Assembly: GCA_950022655.1 (NCBI GenBank)
Contig: OX465590.1
Coordinates: 36,283,218 to 36,347,217, forward strand
Length of the DNA: 64,000 bases
Source: Alentia gelatinosa
Taxonomy: Eukaryota; Annelida; Polychaeta; Phyllodocida; Polynoidae
Direction: 5' to 3'
A program made the translations under genes and the position numbers. Positions within the stretch are counted from its first letter, which is position 1. The number at the start of each line of letters is the position of its first letter. Below, piece by piece: positions 30,494-41,573 of the stretch. Under the pieces are notes generated by a model. The model saw nothing but the letters and a program-made list of their open reading frames with translations. It made no database searches and was not told where the DNA came from.

Positions 30494-31672
30494 TCAGTCT
30501 GAGAGTATCTCCTCTCGACATCGGTTAGCGCTCTGCTGGCATACCTGATCACCCTTTTTTCCTTCCCTTGAAACTGCACCAGCACGGCACCTAACCCTAC
30601 TGGGCTCGCATCCGCAACCACAATAGTCTACATCAAAATATCCGAGGGTCTCGGAGCTTGCAAGCAGCTTCTTGAGTTTCTGAAATGACTCAACCTGTTC
30701 GGGACCAAAAACAAAAGGTTCACTCTTTCTGGTCAGCTTCCGAAGCGGCTCTGCAGTTGAAGCAAGGTCCGGCATGTACCTAGCACTGAAATTAACCAAG
30801 CCGAGAAAATTCCTCACCTCAGTTACTGTTTCAGGCTCACTTGCCTCCGGAATGGCCTTCACCTTTTCCTTTGCAGGATGCATGCCTGTCTGGGTCAGTA
30901 GGTGTCCCATGAAAGTCATTTCCGTCACAAACAATTCAGTCTTGTCAGGGTTTGCGGTCAGTCTGTGTTCCCTTAGTCTACTGAATACCTTTGTCAGTGT
31001 CTCGTAGTGACTAGCTACGTCAACAGTATGCACAACTGAGTCATCTGAAATATTGACTACCCCTGGAATTCCCTGCAGGACATTCCTAACTATGCGTTGG
31101 TATATTTCACTCGCTGCATTAATGCCAAAGGGCATTCGCTTGTACCTGTACAAACCAGTATGAGTCACAAATGTTGTCAGGTCCCTAGCCTCCTCGTCTA
31201 GTTCTATCTGGTGGTACCCCCACTTCAGATCTACCTTAGAGAACACTCTACTCTCTGTCATGTCTTGTAGGGCTTCGTCTATTGTAGGGATGGGCTGTCG
31301 TTCCCTAAGAACAGCTTCGTTTACACGCCTCATATCTATGCATAGTCTTATGTCACCATCAGTCTTTGGGGCTATTACAACAGGACTTACCCAACTAGTT
31401 GCCTTTTCTACGGGCTCAATGATGTCTTGGTCAATGAGACTCTGAATTTTCTCCTCAACCTTTTTCCGCAAACCGAACGGCATACATCTCAAAGGCTGAC
31501 CTACGGGTTTCACAGTAGGGTCTATCTTTAAGCTGACTGGTTCCCCTTTCCACTTACCAAGGCCACTCAGAACATCTTTATTCTCAAGTCTAACCCTTTT
31601 CCTGAGGTCTTGCATACTCCCCAGACTACTGTCAACTTTATTCACCCCATCTCCAATTTTCAGAACGCCCAA
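30494..31672 (-). pseudogene. Gypsy-2 reverse transcriptase
   Basis: A 392-codon frame with reverse transcriptase motifs: VIAPKTDGDIRLCIDMR, FSKVDLKWGYHQIEL, YKRMPFGINAA, and NISDDSVVH in place of the common YxDD. An N-I-S-D-D form of the motif is found in some Gypsy lineages, so it may be normal for this family. The frame is lost near 30640, at the start of RNase H. It begins where the protease frame ends, with a 13-bp overlap. Confidence 0.85.
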
Positions 31673-32565
31673 CTTCTCAAAAGACTCCCTCCCCAGAAGT
31701 GGTGCCCGTCGCTCTCAACGACTACAAACTCTGTCGCAATCTTGCAGTCCCCCACACATGCTTCAGCAATAAAACAACCTGCAACCTCTAGTGGCTCACT
31801 TGATGTGTAAGTGAACAGCTTCTTTTTTGTTGGCTTACACTTACATACAATTTTCTGTTTCTTACACTGTTCCCACATTTTCCGGTCAAGGATATTACAG
31901 TCACTTCCAGAATCAATTACAAAATCAACAGATACACCACCGATATCAACAGCAATCATTTCACCTTTAGGCTTTGCCACCTTCACACAGAAATTGTAAT
32001 TGTCGTCAGGTTCTTCCTCCACCACCTGGTGGATCTTACCCCTTTTTGTACCACTTTTAAAATGGGGCTTACCTTTATCACCTTCTCTACCACTGGACTT
32101 TGGACATTTAGCCTCAAAATGACCCTTGGCCTTACACTTCCTACACTGCTTGTGCTTGGCCGGACACTTATCATCCCCAGCGGAATGACCCTTATAACCA
32201 CAGTTCCAACAATTACCTTTTTCTTTTTGCGTATCCTTAGCAAACCCCTTACGTTGTTTCTGAAAACTAATTTTGTTGACACTTTGACCCTTTGTTGCAC
32301 ACATTTTGGTAGACTGTGACTCTGCTATACTCAGTGTCTGTTGCAGATTCAGGCCTGCACCTTTCTCAAGAAATTTTTTTTTTAGTTTGTCATCGCAACA
32401 CTTCTCAACAACCTGGTCACAGATATAATAATCCTTAAGATCACCAAACTCACACCCTACAGCTAATTTTCTTAAGCATAAACAAAACTGAGCCAGACTC
32501 ACTGTCCTCTCTTTGTGCCTTCCGGAACATATGTCTCTCGTAGGTCTTGTTGGTGGGCACAACAA
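31660..32565 (-). pseudogene. Gypsy-2 gag end and protease
   Basis: A 301-codon frame that holds the end of gag with two CCHC-like knuckles (CWNCGYKGHSAGDDKC and CRKCKAKGHFEAKC) and a protease with VIDSGSDCNIL (the DSG catalytic motif). Its first residues are not gag-like; real homology starts after about 32490, where the frame of the upstream gag part is broken. Confidence 0.8.
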
Positions 32566-32833
32566 AATTTGCCTTCAGGGCAGCGACAGCTTCCGTCCAG
32601 CCCTTTGCATCCCCCGTGTTGGGCAGCGAGGCAAAGATCTCTCTCACCTCAGCCCCAGCAGTATACAATAACAGGGCTCTCCTCTGTGCTTTGTTGTCAT
32701 CCCTCTCAGCGTCAACAAATAACCCCTTGCTGTCCGCATATGCATTGAACTCTTCCATGTAGGCCTGCCATCTTAGCAACACAGTAGAAGCATCACCAGA
32801 AACATCAAACGGCTTCATGCCCCTTATATCCAT
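32450..32833 (-). pseudogene. Gypsy-2 gag N-terminal part
   Basis: A 127-codon frame starting MDIRGMKPFDVSG, with WQAYMEEFNAYADSKG and RRALLLYTAGAEVREIF. This is the usual start of gag in a widespread group of animal Gypsy elements. A frameshift near 32480 separates it from the rest of gag. Confidence 0.8.
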
Positions 32834-33647
32834 GAACTCTGCAATGATTCAGATCTGTAGTCCACCACACAATAAATCACACACAGTAGGAACACCTCAA
32901 ACTGATACTATATCTCACATAAACTAGATCTCAATGTATTTCACACCTAGGCCCATAAATCAGAGTCACTGAAAATAAAACACACACAGGTATTTGCAAA
33001 GTACACAGTAGTAAATCACAATTCACAGTACCACAATACCATAGGCCAAGGCACAGTTGAGTCAATAGCTCAATAATATAGCATAGATTCAGTCCCAAAG
33101 ACAAAGTTCAATATGTGTGGTATATTCTACAGTCTCTATCTGAATCAGTCAGTTCACAGTTCACATGGCAGTTCACTTCAGTACTCACAGTTCTTGTTTT
33201 CAACAATCATAAACACAGCATTGATGACTTGGCTTTACTTCCCCTCAGGATGTAAACATAATGGCACAGTCACAGAACAGTCACTCAGTTTCAAATTCAC
33301 CAGTATGTGTAGTGCAGACATCTTACTCAGAAACAACAGAGCAGCTGGTTTCTCCTGTATTCAAGTTGTACACAGTTTTCCACATCTTGTTGGGGTCAAT
33401 ACAGTGTGTCTTTCTGCATTATGAACCCACATACATGTACTCACAGTACACAGGAACGCACCGCCATTGTCCCGCGTCTCATCGGGGGCCGTCTCAAAAA
33501 CGTCCACCGCATCCTCGTGGTGGGCGCGGTTTTTTCCCGCGTCACGCTTACTAAAGTTCAACTTCTTGTATGTGAAGGGGTCGATGTGGTCAAACCACAT
33601 AGTTCTCCACCTTCCCCAAAATCTCAGAAGTAAATCCTCGTCGCCAT

Positions 33648-33790
33648 TGTCATATCTGTTACTGTTTATAGCCTCAGCGGAGGCGGTTATATTAGCACAG
33701 ACAGAAACATGAGATGCCCGCCATTAGATCGTAAACCGGAAGTTGTTTATTCTACCTTCAATCCTGGAGAGTTCCACAACGGATCTCACA
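33648..33790 (-). repeat. 5' LTR of Gypsy-2
   Basis: 143 bp, about 96-97% identical to the 3' LTR. Followed by the duplication CCCAC (33791-33795). Confidence 0.92.
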
Positions 33791-33795
33791 CCCAC

Positions 33796-33853
33796 TACTA
33801 CCCTTTATACCTGTACGGCACAGTGTGCAGTACGGGATATGTGATCATGTGAC
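33796..33853. repeat. Middle part of the dispersed repeat split by Gypsy-2 and a SINE
   Basis: CTTTATACC..GTGATCATGTGAC corresponds, in reverse orientation, to about 47570-47640. It lies between the Gypsy-2 insertion and the SINE insertion. Confidence 0.7.
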
Positions 33854-34169
33854 AAAGAACACTGGACTTGTAATCCCAAGGTTGTCAGACTTGGTTGATT
33901 TCAGTCCCACTGCAGCCACTTTTCTCCTTCACCCCCAGCAGTGGTAGATTTACTGCTATATCAAAGGCCAATCCTTCTCATACCATGTCTATGTGGTGTG
34001 GGAAATAAAAGAACTCTCATCTCGGTAAATGTGTAGGGGTGGGATTTCTACTTGAATTCATTACATAGATTCGATCACCACCCTTGTGGTGTAAAAGAAC
34101 CTTGAGAAAGTTTGGTGAGAACCTGCAATGGTTAACTGGACGTTAAATCAAACCAACAACCAACAGCCA
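33854..34169 (+). mobile_element. tRNA-derived SINE with target duplication
   Basis: A 5'-truncated copy beginning in the anticodon arm (CTTGTAATCCCAAGG), with the typical body and the tail GGACGTTAAATCAAACC. ATGTGAC precedes it (33847-33853) and follows it (34170-34176), a 7-bp target duplication. It interrupts the same repeat as Gypsy-2. Confidence 0.85.
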
Positions 34170-34176
34170 ATGTGAC

Positions 34177-34265
34177 TAGATAAAATATCACCATATAAAA
34201 TATCACATACATCCCTCTACCTACGGCATCAGGATGTATGTGATCAATAACTTGACTGCCACTAA
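34177..34265. repeat. Right part of the split dispersed repeat, with hairpin
   Basis: TAGATAAAATATCACCAT through CACATACATCC and its inverted GGATGTATGTG forms the stem-loop typical of this family (compare 47400-47525 and 54525-54640). Confidence 0.7.
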
Positions 34266-34479
34266 CAGCAAGATCTCACTAAGTATTGAAACGGGTACTA
34301 CCACTGTTGGTACCACTTGGGTCCAAAGTGCCGCTCACTGATGCCATCCTCTCCTATTGCAACAAGAGGTGCTGCTATTTGGTTGGTGAGACCAACTACA
34401 AGAGTATTTTTCACCTAATGAAACAGCTCCCATACCTTTCAGCAGCATACCGAGTGGCAAGTCAGGTGGAACTGGTATT

Positions 34480-34810
34480 CAGATGAATGAACAGATGAGT
34501 GGTCAGACAGGTGGATGAGAAGCCAGTAAGATAGGCAGTCAGATGGATGGACAAATGAGTGGGCAGTCAGTTAGATGGGAAGTCAGATGGGCAGTCAAGG
34601 GGATAGGTAAATGGATGGTCAGCCAGGTCAGTTTGCATACAGGTGGATTGGCAGTCTGGCAGATGAACACATGAATGGGCATTCAGGTGGATGAGAACTC
34701 AGTTTGATGGGCCGTCATGTGGATGGACAGATGACTGGGCAGCCTGACAAATGGACACTCAGATTGATGGGAAGTCAAATGTATGAACAGATGGATGGGC
34801 AGTCTGGCTG
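34480..34810 (+). repeat. Degenerate minisatellite
   Basis: About 330 bp of diverged copies built on GATGGACAGATGAGTGGGC and CAGTCAGATGGATGGG. The period is roughly 20 or 40 bp. No coding capacity is indicated. Confidence 0.8.
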
Positions 34811-35179
34811 TGTGTCGAAGCACCGTTCACAGAGAGAATGGTGAATTCACAGAACTGAATGGAAAGATGTAGTATAGTAGTGCCATTCCGTTTACTCATC
34901 CCAATTCTGTTTGTGTCTTTGGGAATCTGTATTTTTTGCAATGTAATGGCGCCCACCAGAACAACAAAAATGTGAGTAGAATCACACCAACTCCAAGACC
35001 AATAGGGAGCCAAAGTGAACCCGCTGCAACCACAGATAGCCGGTCACAAAATACCATTTCTGGATATAGGCGAACAGTACTTTAAATATGTAGGTTCGAG
35101 ATTATATGTGTCATTTTCCAATCTTTTAGATCCATATTTTTCATAAACTTAACAACTGTCATTGTAGCTTCGAAACAGA

Positions 35180-35445
35180 GTTATTCAGAGTCGATAGTAG
35201 TAAACAACACTTCGAAAGCAGTGTCAAAGTTATCATCAGCTCCCCTTTCCTCAGCACTAAAATTACTGAAGATTTCTCTCAGGCCAGGTCCTCCCACATG
35301 CAACAGCAGAGCTTTCTTTTGGGCATTGTTGTTAATACCAAATGCAGCCACATACAGTTTGTACTAATCCTCAAAGTTGCAAGTTCCCCCACCGTATCAA
35401 ATGTAGACACAAATGGCAGTCCACTTAGTGCAACTGCCATTTTCA
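35180..35445 (-). pseudogene. Gypsy-type gag N-terminal relic
   Basis: The minus strand shows a gag start (MAVALSGLPFVSTFDTVG) and, after a frame break, NNNAQKKALLLHVGG and LREIFSNF. This is the same gag type as in Gypsy-2 but a different family. A direct repeat around ACAAAATACCATTTC is found on both sides (about 35037 and 35545). The rest of this gag lies on the opposite strand just downstream. Confidence 0.7.
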
Positions 35446-35639
35446 GGTTCACATCTCGTCGCTAGGTGTTGTGTTGGTGGTAAAAGGATGACAGATAAAC
35501 TCAGGATAGGAAGCCAAAACGAACCCGTTGAAACCACAGATATCCGTTTACAAAATACCATTTCCGGTGACCAGTAAGAACGAGGCTTAGTGCTAAACCT
35601 ATGGGGCTTTGAGGTTAGACTTTCGTTTTGGGTCTCGTT

Positions 35640-35922
35640 TGTTACTGCCCTAGCCCTCTTTGATAAGTATTTCAAGTTGAAACTGAATGTCCCCAAAGCA
35701 TGTCAACATTTCCTTGAAACTGGCCCCGAACCCAATGAAACTGTCAACAGCTACATAGTGAGGCTAATAGTACTTGTCAAGCACTGTAACTATGGGGAGG
35801 AGAGTGACAATCAGGTCAGGCATAGGGTGTTATCCCACATCAAGGATGAATATTTGAAAAGCAAAATGTATCGCGAGGAAGACTTAACCCTAGCCAAAAT
35901 GACAAAAATTACAAGTAAGTGA
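35640..35922 (+). pseudogene. Gypsy-type gag central relic, opposite strand
   Basis: The plus strand encodes FDKYFKLKLNVPKACQ, then PNETVNSYIVRLIVLVKHC and VRHRVLSHIKDEYLK, the part of gag that normally follows the N-terminal piece found on the minus strand at 35180-35445. The two pieces face away from a normal order, consistent with a local inversion of roughly 0.5 kb. No pol follows. Confidence 0.7.
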
Positions 35923-37807
35923 GTATCACAATTGACAGGAGGTGTTTAAGTGGGGCAAGCTGTGAAAATAGCAGACTCTGGCTGTAGGTGTGAATGTATG
36001 AATTACACTATAAGCAGATAGTCTAACACGTCTCATACACTATTACAAGTTATACGGTACTTATTTAAATGAACTGTATACCTGAACAGACTGACCTGTT
36101 CATATTGACAATGTAGGAGTCAAATATATTTATCAATGAGGATACAGGGATGCAAGTCTGCTGACAACTGACAGATTTCCAAATTGTTTAAAATATTTAA
36201 TTTGCCCCACCCTCATAAAAAAAATATAGGATGAACAAAAATCGACATTTATACAGCAAGAGCGCTATACCTATACCCACTTGGCCCTCTGAAGACACTC
36301 TGCAATTCATGTTATAACTTATCACGCAATAGAGACCAATGAAAAGCTAAAGACACAGAAGACAGTCTGTGAGTTTATATTTAAATTATATAAAGAGAAC
36401 ATATGAATATTTTCTATTTCCCATTAGTTACACTGGTGCCGTAGTGAGGCATGGCTGTCCGTCCGCCTGCAAATTGCAATACACTGAGTGGAGAGTGCTC
36501 GTCTCGTTATCGATTGACCTACTTAGGCGGCCATTACAAGATGGCGCTAGTGTGCAAGTCCTGAATAGTGAAGTGTTAGATTCTCTGCAGTAAGCTGGAA
36601 GCCTGTGTGAGGGTTCTAACCTATTAATGACATATATGAGCGCGTTTCCCCGCGCTCAAAAACCAACAAACTCGTCTGGTCTTAGATTGGCCACCACCTC
36701 TGTCTACACTGTGTTCCAACTAAGAGGTTGGTAACGTTAAACCCTTGTCGTGTCCACGGATTCTCACTCTCAAACCAAGTAGCTTTCTTTATTTTTGGAT
36801 TTTTAGAGATAAGAACCTCATTATGAAATATTCATAGCTGACAAAATTGATGATAAAGTCTACCTTTATGTTTATTTGATTAAAAATACACACAAAGGTA
36901 AATATAAACATGGAAAAATGGTTTCAAGAGTGAGAATTGAATAGGTCCAGGTCACATAAAGGATCTGCTGGGAGAGTAAGAGACACATACAGGTGGTGGA
37001 TCAAGGCGGTTGGACCACAGAGTAAAAATAGATACAGAGTAAAAATAGATACACAGAGTAAAAATAGATACCAACCCCTAACTCCCAACCGGAAAATAAC
37101 TAAAGTGAAGTTCCTTTTCCCACTGCAATGGCTTGAGATACCCGCTACCACACCATGTCAAGGCCCCTGTCAATTCAACGTGACCAGAGCTAACGTAGTG
37201 TAGATGGTGTAGCTCGGGTGGCCAGTGTAGTCTGGTCTCAGCTGTCCTGGGAAGCCGTCTGGTGAGCGCCGGCCGTACTACGGTACCAGCGACACATGAG
37301 AAACCACCAGCGCGGTACCAGCTTAGACAGGAAGTGGACGAAGAAAAATGGCTACCAGAGAAGCCGACGCATGCACAAAATTCTGAATTTGGAAACCAGA
37401 ATTGATGCAGTCCATCCATAAATAAGGTTTGATTATTGTTCTCTCGCAATATGTTTTGTTTAAATTACCCTCATGACCTGGTTGTAAAGGACTGATATAA
37501 GGTGACAGTGTCTACAGCCACATCGGCTTCGGTCGACGCGATGTTTGTCGGACAATTCGAGAACGAGGTGGTATTAAAACTAAACTAAAAGGCATTAGGC
37601 CGAAAACTTTTGTCGACAGCTCAGCATTCTTATCAACCTTTCATTAATAATAAATCTATTCCAAGAGGCTCTTTCTGTCCTCTTGCAGTCCGCCAGACAG
37701 TCAAAGTTTCTCGGACTATAATAGATCTAGAAGAAGTAGAACTCTCCTGGGCGCTTGCGCCTGTTGCGGCTTAGGTAAACTGGCTACTGGCGCTAGATTA
37801 TTTATAA
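35923..37807. other. Spacer, possible upstream exon region of gene C
   Basis: No protein-coding exon is recognised. A promoter-like segment at 36536-36595 is listed separately. A short tandem repeat of AGAGTAAAAATAGATACA lies at 37018-37072. A GC-richer piece at 37200-37400 has no recognisable frame. Confidence 0.4.
36536..36595 (+). promoter_or_regulatory. YY1-like motif followed by a possible splice donor
   Basis: AAGATGGCGC (36538-36547) resembles a YY1 site, which often lies at transcription starts of TATA-less genes. GCAGTAAGC at about 36588 could be a donor. If real, this would be an untranslated first exon for gene C, 5 kb downstream. This is speculative. Confidence 0.2.
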
Positions 37808-37815
37808 ATATTCAC

Positions 37816-38367
37816 GAATGTCAGACAACTGACCGAAATCTCAACTGACACACTCCTATGTCGGACAACTGACACACAGAGTGAGACAACTGACACAATG
37901 TCGCGCTCGCGGTAAACTCCGTAACAAAAAATGGGAAATTCGTATTTTACCTTTCGTAAATCAAAATGTAAACTTAATGAATGTTTCACACATGTATCCA
38001 GCTATCTATTAGTCATTATATGGTGTTTCTATGCTAAATATTCACAGAGTTATGACCTGAGATGTACTCGATCATGACCGCTGTATACACGGCCGCCCGG
38101 GTATCGTAACTTTCGATCACAAAATTTGATTTTTCAGATAGAAAAACATAATGAAATTAAAAGATATTTGAGGATATAATTTCTATGTGTGTGATATGCA
38201 TATTCACCAAATTTCATTGTCATATTACGCTTGTTTGCTTGAGATTTTGCCATATAAAAGGACTGACACAAGGGTGAGACAACCCCCAGTGAGACAACTG
38301 ACACACTGTTTTCGGGTATGTCACTTGTCTTGTGTCAGTTGAGATTTCGGTCAGTTGTCCCGCCCCC
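37816..38367. mobile_element. 552-bp TIR element, GACAACTGACC family, copy 1
   Basis: Inverted ends share GACAACTGACCGAAATC and TCAACTGACACA (left from 37823, right ending near 38361), and shorter subterminal GACAACTGACAC motifs recur. Both sides carry ATATTCAC (37808-37815 and 38368-38375), an 8-bp target duplication as made by hAT-type transposases. No transposase is encoded. Copies 2 and 3 lie at 55757 and 56626. Confidence 0.8.
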
Positions 38368-38546
38368 ATATTCACTATGAACATTGTTCAATTCATTCAG
38401 GTAAACGGGGAAAACTGACTGGGCGGTTATTGTTTGTGAATTGATACGAGCTCACGGACCGACAAATGTTTGCCTCAACGCCGTAAATAATTGCGGGTGC
38501 GGGAGTGGGAGGGGCGTATTTTGGGTAGCAGGTAGGAACGAATGCT

Positions 38547-39268
38547 GGACGATAAGCTTCGGAGCCGGCACGCCTCGCTTTTCCGCGCGTGAGCGACAGA
38601 CCATACGATTTTTCTTAACTTCAGCCACATGCCATTTTTTATTTCGGTAATAACTGCAGATCGGTGCAGCAGATTTTCTTCACATTTGAAAGGCTTATAG
38701 GTCACATATGTCCCTAACTTGTCTAAAAGTTTCATTGCTTAATTCCTATGGGAAGTGCAGAAAATTCTGTGTACGGTACGGCCCGTCGATCTATTCGACT
38801 GTGTGTGTTAGTGTTATCAAACTTGGACAGCACAAGTCTAAAGCCACTCTGTACATTTCAGGTGATAACTCTGTGAATAATTGGTGTAGAAACACCAGGT
38901 AAAGACTAATAGATGTCAAAATACATTCCCGAAACAATGGCTAGGTTTATAGTTTGATTCTCTAAAGGGAAATTATGTAAATTTGCCGTTATGCGTGTGA
39001 CATTTTTTCCGATCGCTATGTGCACCTATTATCACTCATGTGCGGTCCTGTCATATTCCGGGTGATTTCACCCACTTCTCATAAGAATTAAGACATGAAA
39101 CTTTAACATAAGGTAGGGAAATATGTAACCTATAAACTTTTCAAATATGAAGAAGTTTGGCCACTCTGAACCACAGATATTCGGAAACAAAGCGTATCTT
39201 CCGAGGCGGCCACGGCGCCAACTACCCAAAACGAATCGTATCGTCCAATTCACGAAGCTTATCGTCCC
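38547..39268. repeat. Large imperfect inverted repeat with about 200-bp arms
   Basis: The left arm (38547-38757) and right arm (39073-39268) match in inverted orientation. Both ends of the arms are clear: GGACGATAAGCTTCG outside and TTTGAAAGGCTTATAGG / AAGTTTCAT-GC/TCTTAATTC inside. The middle is diverged. The spacer is about 315 bp. A foldback-type element is likely. Confidence 0.75.
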
Positions 39269-39339
39269 AAGCGTAAAGGCTTCCAAGCGTATGGTCCAAG
39301 TACCGTAGGAACGGTCCGGAGTAATATCGGCCCGGCCTG

Positions 39340-39726
39340 CGAGTAATATCGGCCCGTAATGCGGCCCGATATTTTTGGAAAGATTAAAAAGAGGTTTCCG
39401 CAAATATTTGTGATTGTGTTAGGTAAAGAATATACATATATATTCCTCGAATTAAAAAGGTTTCCTGGATTATTCACAGAGTTATGACTTGCCAAGTCGT
39501 TGTAGGGGATGAGAGAATGCCAACGGCCCGCCTGTCAGTGCTATCTTTTCCCCGCCTGCACCGACACAGACACGGCCGAGTACGGGCAGGAGCACCCCTG
39601 AAAATATGAGAATGTTGCGTGTGAAAGCCCGCAGACGGCCGGGTCCGTGGCGCGGGCAGGCGGGCCGATATTACCTCGGGCTGTGAATACCTCGGGCCGA
39701 CCGCCGAGCCGGGCCGATATTACTCG
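39340..39726. mobile_element. 387-bp GC-rich MITE with perfect 17-bp inverted ends
   Basis: CGAGTAATATCGGCCCG at 39340-39356 is the exact inverse of CGGGCCGATATTACTCG at 39710-39726. Further GTAATATCGGCCCGG at 39321 and GGGCCGATATTACC at 39662 lie just outside and inside. The element is much richer in GC than its neighbourhood. Confidence 0.75.
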
Positions 39727-41162
39727 TATTCGTATTTTGGAGTGCGTGAGTGATTAACAAGTCACAGCTAAACGCCTGTCGTTTTCCAGTTTACAATATA
39801 CATTGAAATATGATAAGAATTTATACGGCATTGCCATTAGTCGCCAATCGAAGTTTAGTGTGGAGACGCTTTCCCTCGGTCCCTTGGACGTTAAACCGCA
39901 GGGTTGGTCCTTGTAACATTTAATGTTTACACATAAAGAACTTAAAGTAAGTCTCTTTTTTTTCTTTTTTTTTTTAGGAAATATTCAAATTTTGATAGAA
40001 AAAAATATCGAGAGAATTTCGCGAAGAAAATAAACATTAAAATGACATTGCTTTGATAATATTTTGAGTGATCAGGGTTAAAATAATTAGTTATTTTTGG
40101 TTTGTTTGGTTTTGCGTCCGGTCTCCTGAACATATCTCTTCTTAGACTTTAATAATAGAGAGCTTAGAGTGAATATAGACTCAGCACATATTTATTCAGG
40201 ACTTTAATCTTACTGTTGCAACATCTATCATACAATCTACGTGCTTTGACACGTGTACAGGTACCGGTAATCATCCTTCGGAAGATACAGATATAGGCAG
40301 TTATCTATAGTTTCCTGCACAACAAAGTAATTACAATCCAAATTAGCACTAATGAAATCAGGAGGGATATTAGATCTGCATTTTACATGACTGAAGACGA
40401 GTGTTTTCCTTTTATTTGCATATTGTAAACAAGGTGTTACTTAATCTGTAATGCCATTCAAATGACCGTATATGATTAATTCTTACCTTAATGATTGCAG
40501 AACATGTAGGATGTAATTCTGAAAATAATTTTCCAGCCGCATCTAAGTCTGCCCAAAGCTTAGGCTTAAGATTTTTTTTTTTTATTGATATGGATCAGTC
40601 ATCCTCAGAAAAAGATGGCTGTTGATCTTTTACTGTAAAAGCACTGACTTTATCAAAACATTGACTTAATTTTAATTGAGTCATTATGAATATATTAATT
40701 ATAAACTCAAGTTCACTTGATCGGTGATATGGCTTGAAAATGGCATAGCGCGGCCGACAAACAGCGTTGATTATGACTCAAGTATAAAGACTGGGATGGT
40801 TAGAATGACAGAAATGCCAGCATCGGTCTTTTAAGGCTTTTAAATTTACGATTTTTAATTAAATCCCGACTTTCATCCCTGCATCAAGTAATTTTCTTTG
40901 TATAATTGCAACATTTATGATATTGGTAGTTATACATACGTTCTGTATCAAAAGATGTTGATATATTTTAATTTCTACGATTCTGTATATATTAAGTCCA
41001 TACAAATTTTAACCATCTGCTTATCATCATTCCTTCTTATTTGTGTATTTAAAGATAGTTAACGAAATATAATTATGGAAATACATACTGCATGATTGAC
41101 ACTTTGTACATTACATTGATATAAACCATATACTCTAAAATTGGAGTTTACTCATTACCCAA
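39727..41162. other. AT-rich spacer
   Basis: No gene is recognised. It contains a SINE-tail-like CCTTGGACGTTAAACC at about 39883, T-rich runs near 39956-39975 and 40573-40584, and a 73-bp CAGAAATGCCA...ATCCCTG element at 40809-40881 of the CAGRGATGYCA family. Confidence 0.45.
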
Positions 41163-41511
41163 CAGAGATGGCAGCGTTCCATGGAAATTCACTTTTCAAT
41201 ATGTCAAATTACTTTTCCTGTCCCTAAACGATATCACGCTATTTTTCACCCCACCCCCTACTTAACCTTCCTCCCCCTTGTCATGTTTTTTAATACCACC
41301 CTTGCCATACTTGGTCATGGAGACTGGAACCCATCCACCCACCCTTTCCCACCTTGCCTCATGGCATCAACTATGGATGGCCGCTTGTGTAAAACATGAG
41401 TAAAAAAATGTATCAATTTTGCCTCATTCTCATCAATAAAACTCTGACTGTGAATTTCCATTTTTAATAATATTTACACAATTTTCTTCTGACCCAGAGT
41501 GACATCCCTGA
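41163..41511. mobile_element. CAGRGATGYCA-family TIR element in the 5' intron of gene C
   Basis: Begins CAGAGATGGCAG (41163) and ends TGACATCCCTG (41500-41510). Its right end is only about 35 bases before the gene C splice acceptor (AG at 41545-41546), so it lies in the intron and may supply or disturb branch-point sequence. Confidence 0.65.
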
Positions 41512-41573
41512 CCCAATCTGATGTTGAGTTTAATTTTGTGTTTCAGGTCCCGTGAGAGAGCTACTCAGTCAAC

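Larger units (their letters stand above)
28375..33790 (-). mobile_element. Older, frameshifted Ty3/Gypsy retrotransposon (Gypsy-2)
   Basis: A 5416-bp element with 143-bp LTRs (28375-28517 and 33648-33790), TGTCATATCTG to TCTCACA on the plus strand, differing at about five bases. CCCAC flanks both sides as target duplication. On the minus strand ATGGCGACGAGGATTTAC follows the 5' LTR, much like Gypsy-1, so both may use a similar primer. Gag, protease, reverse transcriptase, RNase H and integrase are present in order but in shifting frames with at least one stop. The two Gypsy elements are different families of the same broad group. Confidence 0.93.

Noticed and set aside
31080..31120. Mutated reverse transcriptase active site (N-I-S-D-D) as an inactivating change
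   Set aside because: Both catalytic Asp residues are present, and I recall this form as normal in some Gypsy lineages. The frameshifts elsewhere are better evidence of decay.
34480..34810. CRISPR-like array
   Set aside because: The units are degenerate and contiguous with no unique spacers, and the DNA is from an animal. It is a minisatellite.
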